Positions 7,635-9,030 of a stretch of 9,030 nt of DNA are shown piece after piece; positions within the stretch are counted from its first letter, which is position 1, and each line of letters opens with the position of its first letter. A program made the translations under genes and the position numbers. The notes under the pieces are model-generated. The model saw only the letters and a program-made list of their open reading frames with translations. It did no database searches and was not told the DNA's origin. The DNA comes from Frankiaceae bacterium. GTDB taxonomy: Bacteria; Actinomycetota; Actinomycetes; JAVEEB01. Location: assembly GCA_030840665.1 (NCBI GenBank), contig JAVEEB010000463.1, positions 1 through 9,030 on the forward strand, read 5' to 3'.

Positions 7635-7653
7635 CATACCCATGGGGGGTATG
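7635..7653. promoter_or_regulatory. CsoR-type copper operator upstream of the metal ATPase
   Basis: CATACCC and GGGTATG are perfect 7-bp inverted arms around the 5-nt centre ATGGG. G/C-tract pseudo-palindromes flanked by ATAC/GTAT are the recognised binding sites of CsoR-family copper-sensing repressors, which leave DNA on binding Cu(I). The site is about 105 bp upstream of the ATPase GTG, a usual place for an operator over the promoter of a copA-type gene. I could not assign clear -35 and -10 hexamers. No csoR gene is visible here, so the repressor would act in trans. Confidence 0.75.
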
Positions 7654-7709
7654 TCCATCGTTCGCCGCGACGCCGTGCGCGGAGCCGCCGCCGGACGGCG
7701 TCGGGGCGG

Positions 7710-7943
7710 GTGCTCCATCCGGATCACCCGCCCCGTTTCCGATACGCGTCGTTCAGTGAATCGACATCGGGCGGCGGGATCGACATCGTGATCAGCGACA
7801 ACGGCGACGGCGGTGCCAATCTCATCGGCGGGTCAGGTCTCCGCGGCCTCGCCGACCGCATCGCAGCGCTCGGCGGTCAGTTTGCATTCGAGAGTCCCGT
7901 GGGCGCGGGCACCGTCGTGCGCGCAGAACTTCCGCTGCGCTGA
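7710..7943 (+). pseudogene. Remnant of a NarL-class sensor histidine kinase (C-terminal ATPase end)
   Basis: The last ~55 residues, from GGGIDIVISDNGDGGA to the stop, match the end of the HATPase_c domain of DegS/NarX/DesK-type kinases: DNGDGGA is the G1 box and GSGLRGLADRIAALGGQF the G2 region, followed by SPVGAGTVVRAELP. Just before it RYASFSES looks like a damaged, shortened version of the KYAxASE stretch after the N-box. The rest of a kinase (dimerisation helix with its His, N-box Asn, any sensor domain) is absent from all + frames upstream, which instead hold the operator region. The nominal GTG at 7710 has no good ribosome binding site. It is most likely a decayed or truncated gene; expression as a free peptide seems unlikely but is not excluded. 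No NarL-type regulator follows it. Confidence 0.7.
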
Positions 7944-8079
7944 ACGCTCGCCAGAAGTTCTCCCAGAGGCCGACGAGCCTCGTTGGCCGGCGATCCTCAT
8001 CGCCCCGTCGGCGGGTCCCGATGCGAGAGGGAGGCGGATCTCGCGCCCACGCTGATGCCTTGCGTGTCTTGCCTGGCGG
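7944..8079. other. Intergenic stretch between kinase remnant and methyltransferase gene
   Basis: 136 bp between two convergent 3' ends with no supportable gene. An inverted repeat, GCGAGA at 8023-8028 and TCTCGC at 8039-8044 around a 10-nt loop, is the only structure I see. Without a T-run it is a weak terminator candidate for either side. The stretch may contain further decayed sequence from the gene that left the kinase remnant. Confidence 0.4.
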
Positions 8080-9030
8080 TCACCGGCGTGCACTGAACAC
8101 GTCCACGTGCCAGCGCTCGCCCGCGTCGTTGGTGATGGTGGTTGAGTGGGCCGGTTGTTGCATGCGGTGGATTGCGGTGCGCAGGCGGCGGTTCTTGAGG
8201 CGGTGGCGGATGGAGACGATCATGATGCCGCTCTCGGCGAGGTAGTCGAGGTAGCCATCGAAGGTTCTTGTCGGGTCCGCCGCGTAGTAAATCGATTCGT
8301 TGAAGACGATGACGTCGTGCGGACCTGGCGGTGGCGCGGTCTCGAAGTCCCGAACGGCGAAGATCACGCCATCGGTTGCGAGCACCTGTGCTTGGTGGAT
8401 TGCCTGTGTGGAGATATCGATGCCCAGGTAGCTCGCGAGTTGTTGCTGCTGGAGGAGGCGGTAGAGGCGGCCGTGGCCGCAGCCGACGTCGAGGACGCGC
8501 GGTCGGTCGGTGAGGTCGTCGACGTAGGCGGCGATGATCTCGTAGTGGCCCATCTCGCGTGTCGAGTCGAGGAAGTTCCAGTGGCCACTCTCGTACTCGG
8601 CGTCCCAGTCGGCCGGCGGCCGCGGCCGGCCTCGGGGTTTGGAGAAGGAGAGCAGGTGGAGCAGGACGCTCGCGATGCTGATTGTCAGGAGTCGTCCGCG
8701 GCGGGCGAGGGCGAAGGTAACGGCCAGCGCGCTCGGGTAGCCGAGTAAGTCGAAGGCGTAGACGATGGTTCCTTCAAAGACGCCAAGCGCTTGGGGAATC
8801 GGAAAGCTGATGAAGCCGGCTGCGTTGAGGAGGCTGTCGGCGAAGAGCACGTTGACGAGCGTCACGGGCAAGCCGAGCAGCGCGAACAGGATCGCGATCT
8901 CCAGAAGGCCGAAGAGACGCGCTGGGACGTGCCAGGCGACCACGCGCCCGAGTTGTCGCACCGTTAGTCCATCACCCGCGATCGGCGAGCCGGCGCCGAG
9001 CAGTCGCGCCGCCAGCCCACCCGCCCGGCC
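8080..9030 (-). CDS. Flippase-like membrane domain fused to a class I SAM methyltransferase, 5' partial
   Basis: The frame is open to the right edge, so the start lies outside; the GTG at 8961 is an internal Val. Residue numbers here count from that codon. Residues 1 to about 105 are the end of a polytopic membrane domain with hydrophobic segments near 16-40, 45-72 and 78-104. FISFPIPQALGVFEG (50-64) matches the conserved PxxLGxxE region of the LPG_synthase_TM/HpnL-type (UPF0104) family, which includes lysyl-phosphatidylglycerol synthases and hopanoid-associated transporters. A short basic linker (KPRGRPRP) leads into a soluble methyltransferase: motif I VLDVGCGHGRLYRLL (156-170), the SAM-ribose strand YLGIDIS (178-184) and DVIVFNESIYY (216-226). 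The methyl acceptor is unknown; a lipid or membrane-linked glycan would fit the fusion, by inference. The frame is uninterrupted across the junction, though a sequencing error merging two genes cannot be excluded. Confidence 0.8.
   Translation of the reverse strand, partial: GRAGGLAARLLGAGSPIAGDGLTVRQLGRVVAWHVPARLFGLLEIAILFALLGLPVTLVNVLFADSLLNAAGFISFPIPQALGVFEGTIVYAFDLLGYPSALAVTFALARRGRLLTISIASVLLHLLSFSKPRGRPRPPADWDAEYESGHWNFLDSTREMGHYEIIAAYVDDLTDRPRVLDVGCGHGRLYRLLQQQQLASYLGIDISTQAIHQAQVLATDGVIFAVRDFETAPPPGPHDVIVFNESIYYAADPTRTFDGYLDYLAESGIMIVSIRHRLKNRRLRTAIHRMQQPAHSTTITNDAGERWHVDVFSARR

Noticed and set aside
7527..7727. 66-residue - strand frame ending in a 4-bp overlap with the ATPase GTG, as a possible leader peptide
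   Set aside because: It runs straight through both operator boxes, has an Arg/Pro-rich composition typical of high-GC noise and no ribosome binding site that stands out.
7585..7791. 68-residue + strand frame over the operator boxes
   Set aside because: Its residues merely translate the palindromes and it does not supply the missing N-terminal part of the kinase remnant.
8023..8044. Inverted repeat GCGAGA/TCTCGC as an intrinsic terminator
   Set aside because: The stem is 6 bp with a 10-nt loop and no T-run follows on either strand.

Overview
This is a high-GC chromosomal-type window with GTG and ATG starts and strong GGAGG-like ribosome binding sites. The sensor kinase, the CsoR-type operator and a phospholipase D of a form common in actinobacteria together suggest an actinomycete-like organism. 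That assignment is inference; nothing in the window fixes the taxon.

Layout from left to right. The 3' three quarters of a phospholipase D/cardiolipin-synthase-like gene enters from the left edge on the + strand (3-1157). It converges, with only 10 bp between stop codons, on a Tat-exported FAD amine oxidase (1168-2739, -). Reading on along the - strand are a sensor histidine kinase (2887-4008) and its OmpR-type response regulator (4005-4715), which overlap by 4 bp. Next are a 91-residue membrane protein resembling DUF2933 (4800-5075) and a heavy-metal P1B-type ATPase (5179-7530). Upstream of the ATPase start lie two 19-bp boxes, one a clear CsoR-type copper operator (7635-7653). Beyond them a short + strand piece (7710-7943) is the C-terminal ATP-binding end of a NarL-class sensor kinase, apparently a gene remnant. 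The right edge holds the C-terminal part of a - strand gene (8080-9030) that joins the end of a flippase-like (LPG_synthase_TM/HpnL-type) membrane domain to a class I SAM methyltransferase.

How the parts may work together. The ATPase, its operator and the small Met/Cys-containing membrane protein look like a metal (probably copper) efflux unit. The two-component system directly downstream has a His-rich extracytoplasmic loop, so it may sense the same stress, but that link is only positional. The ATPase departs from textbook copper pumps: it has CPD in place of CPC in its transport helix, and its N-terminal metal-binding fold has no CxxC. No csoR gene is in the window, so the repressor must be encoded elsewhere. 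I see no tRNA, rRNA, CRISPR array, insertion sequence or convincing intrinsic terminator.
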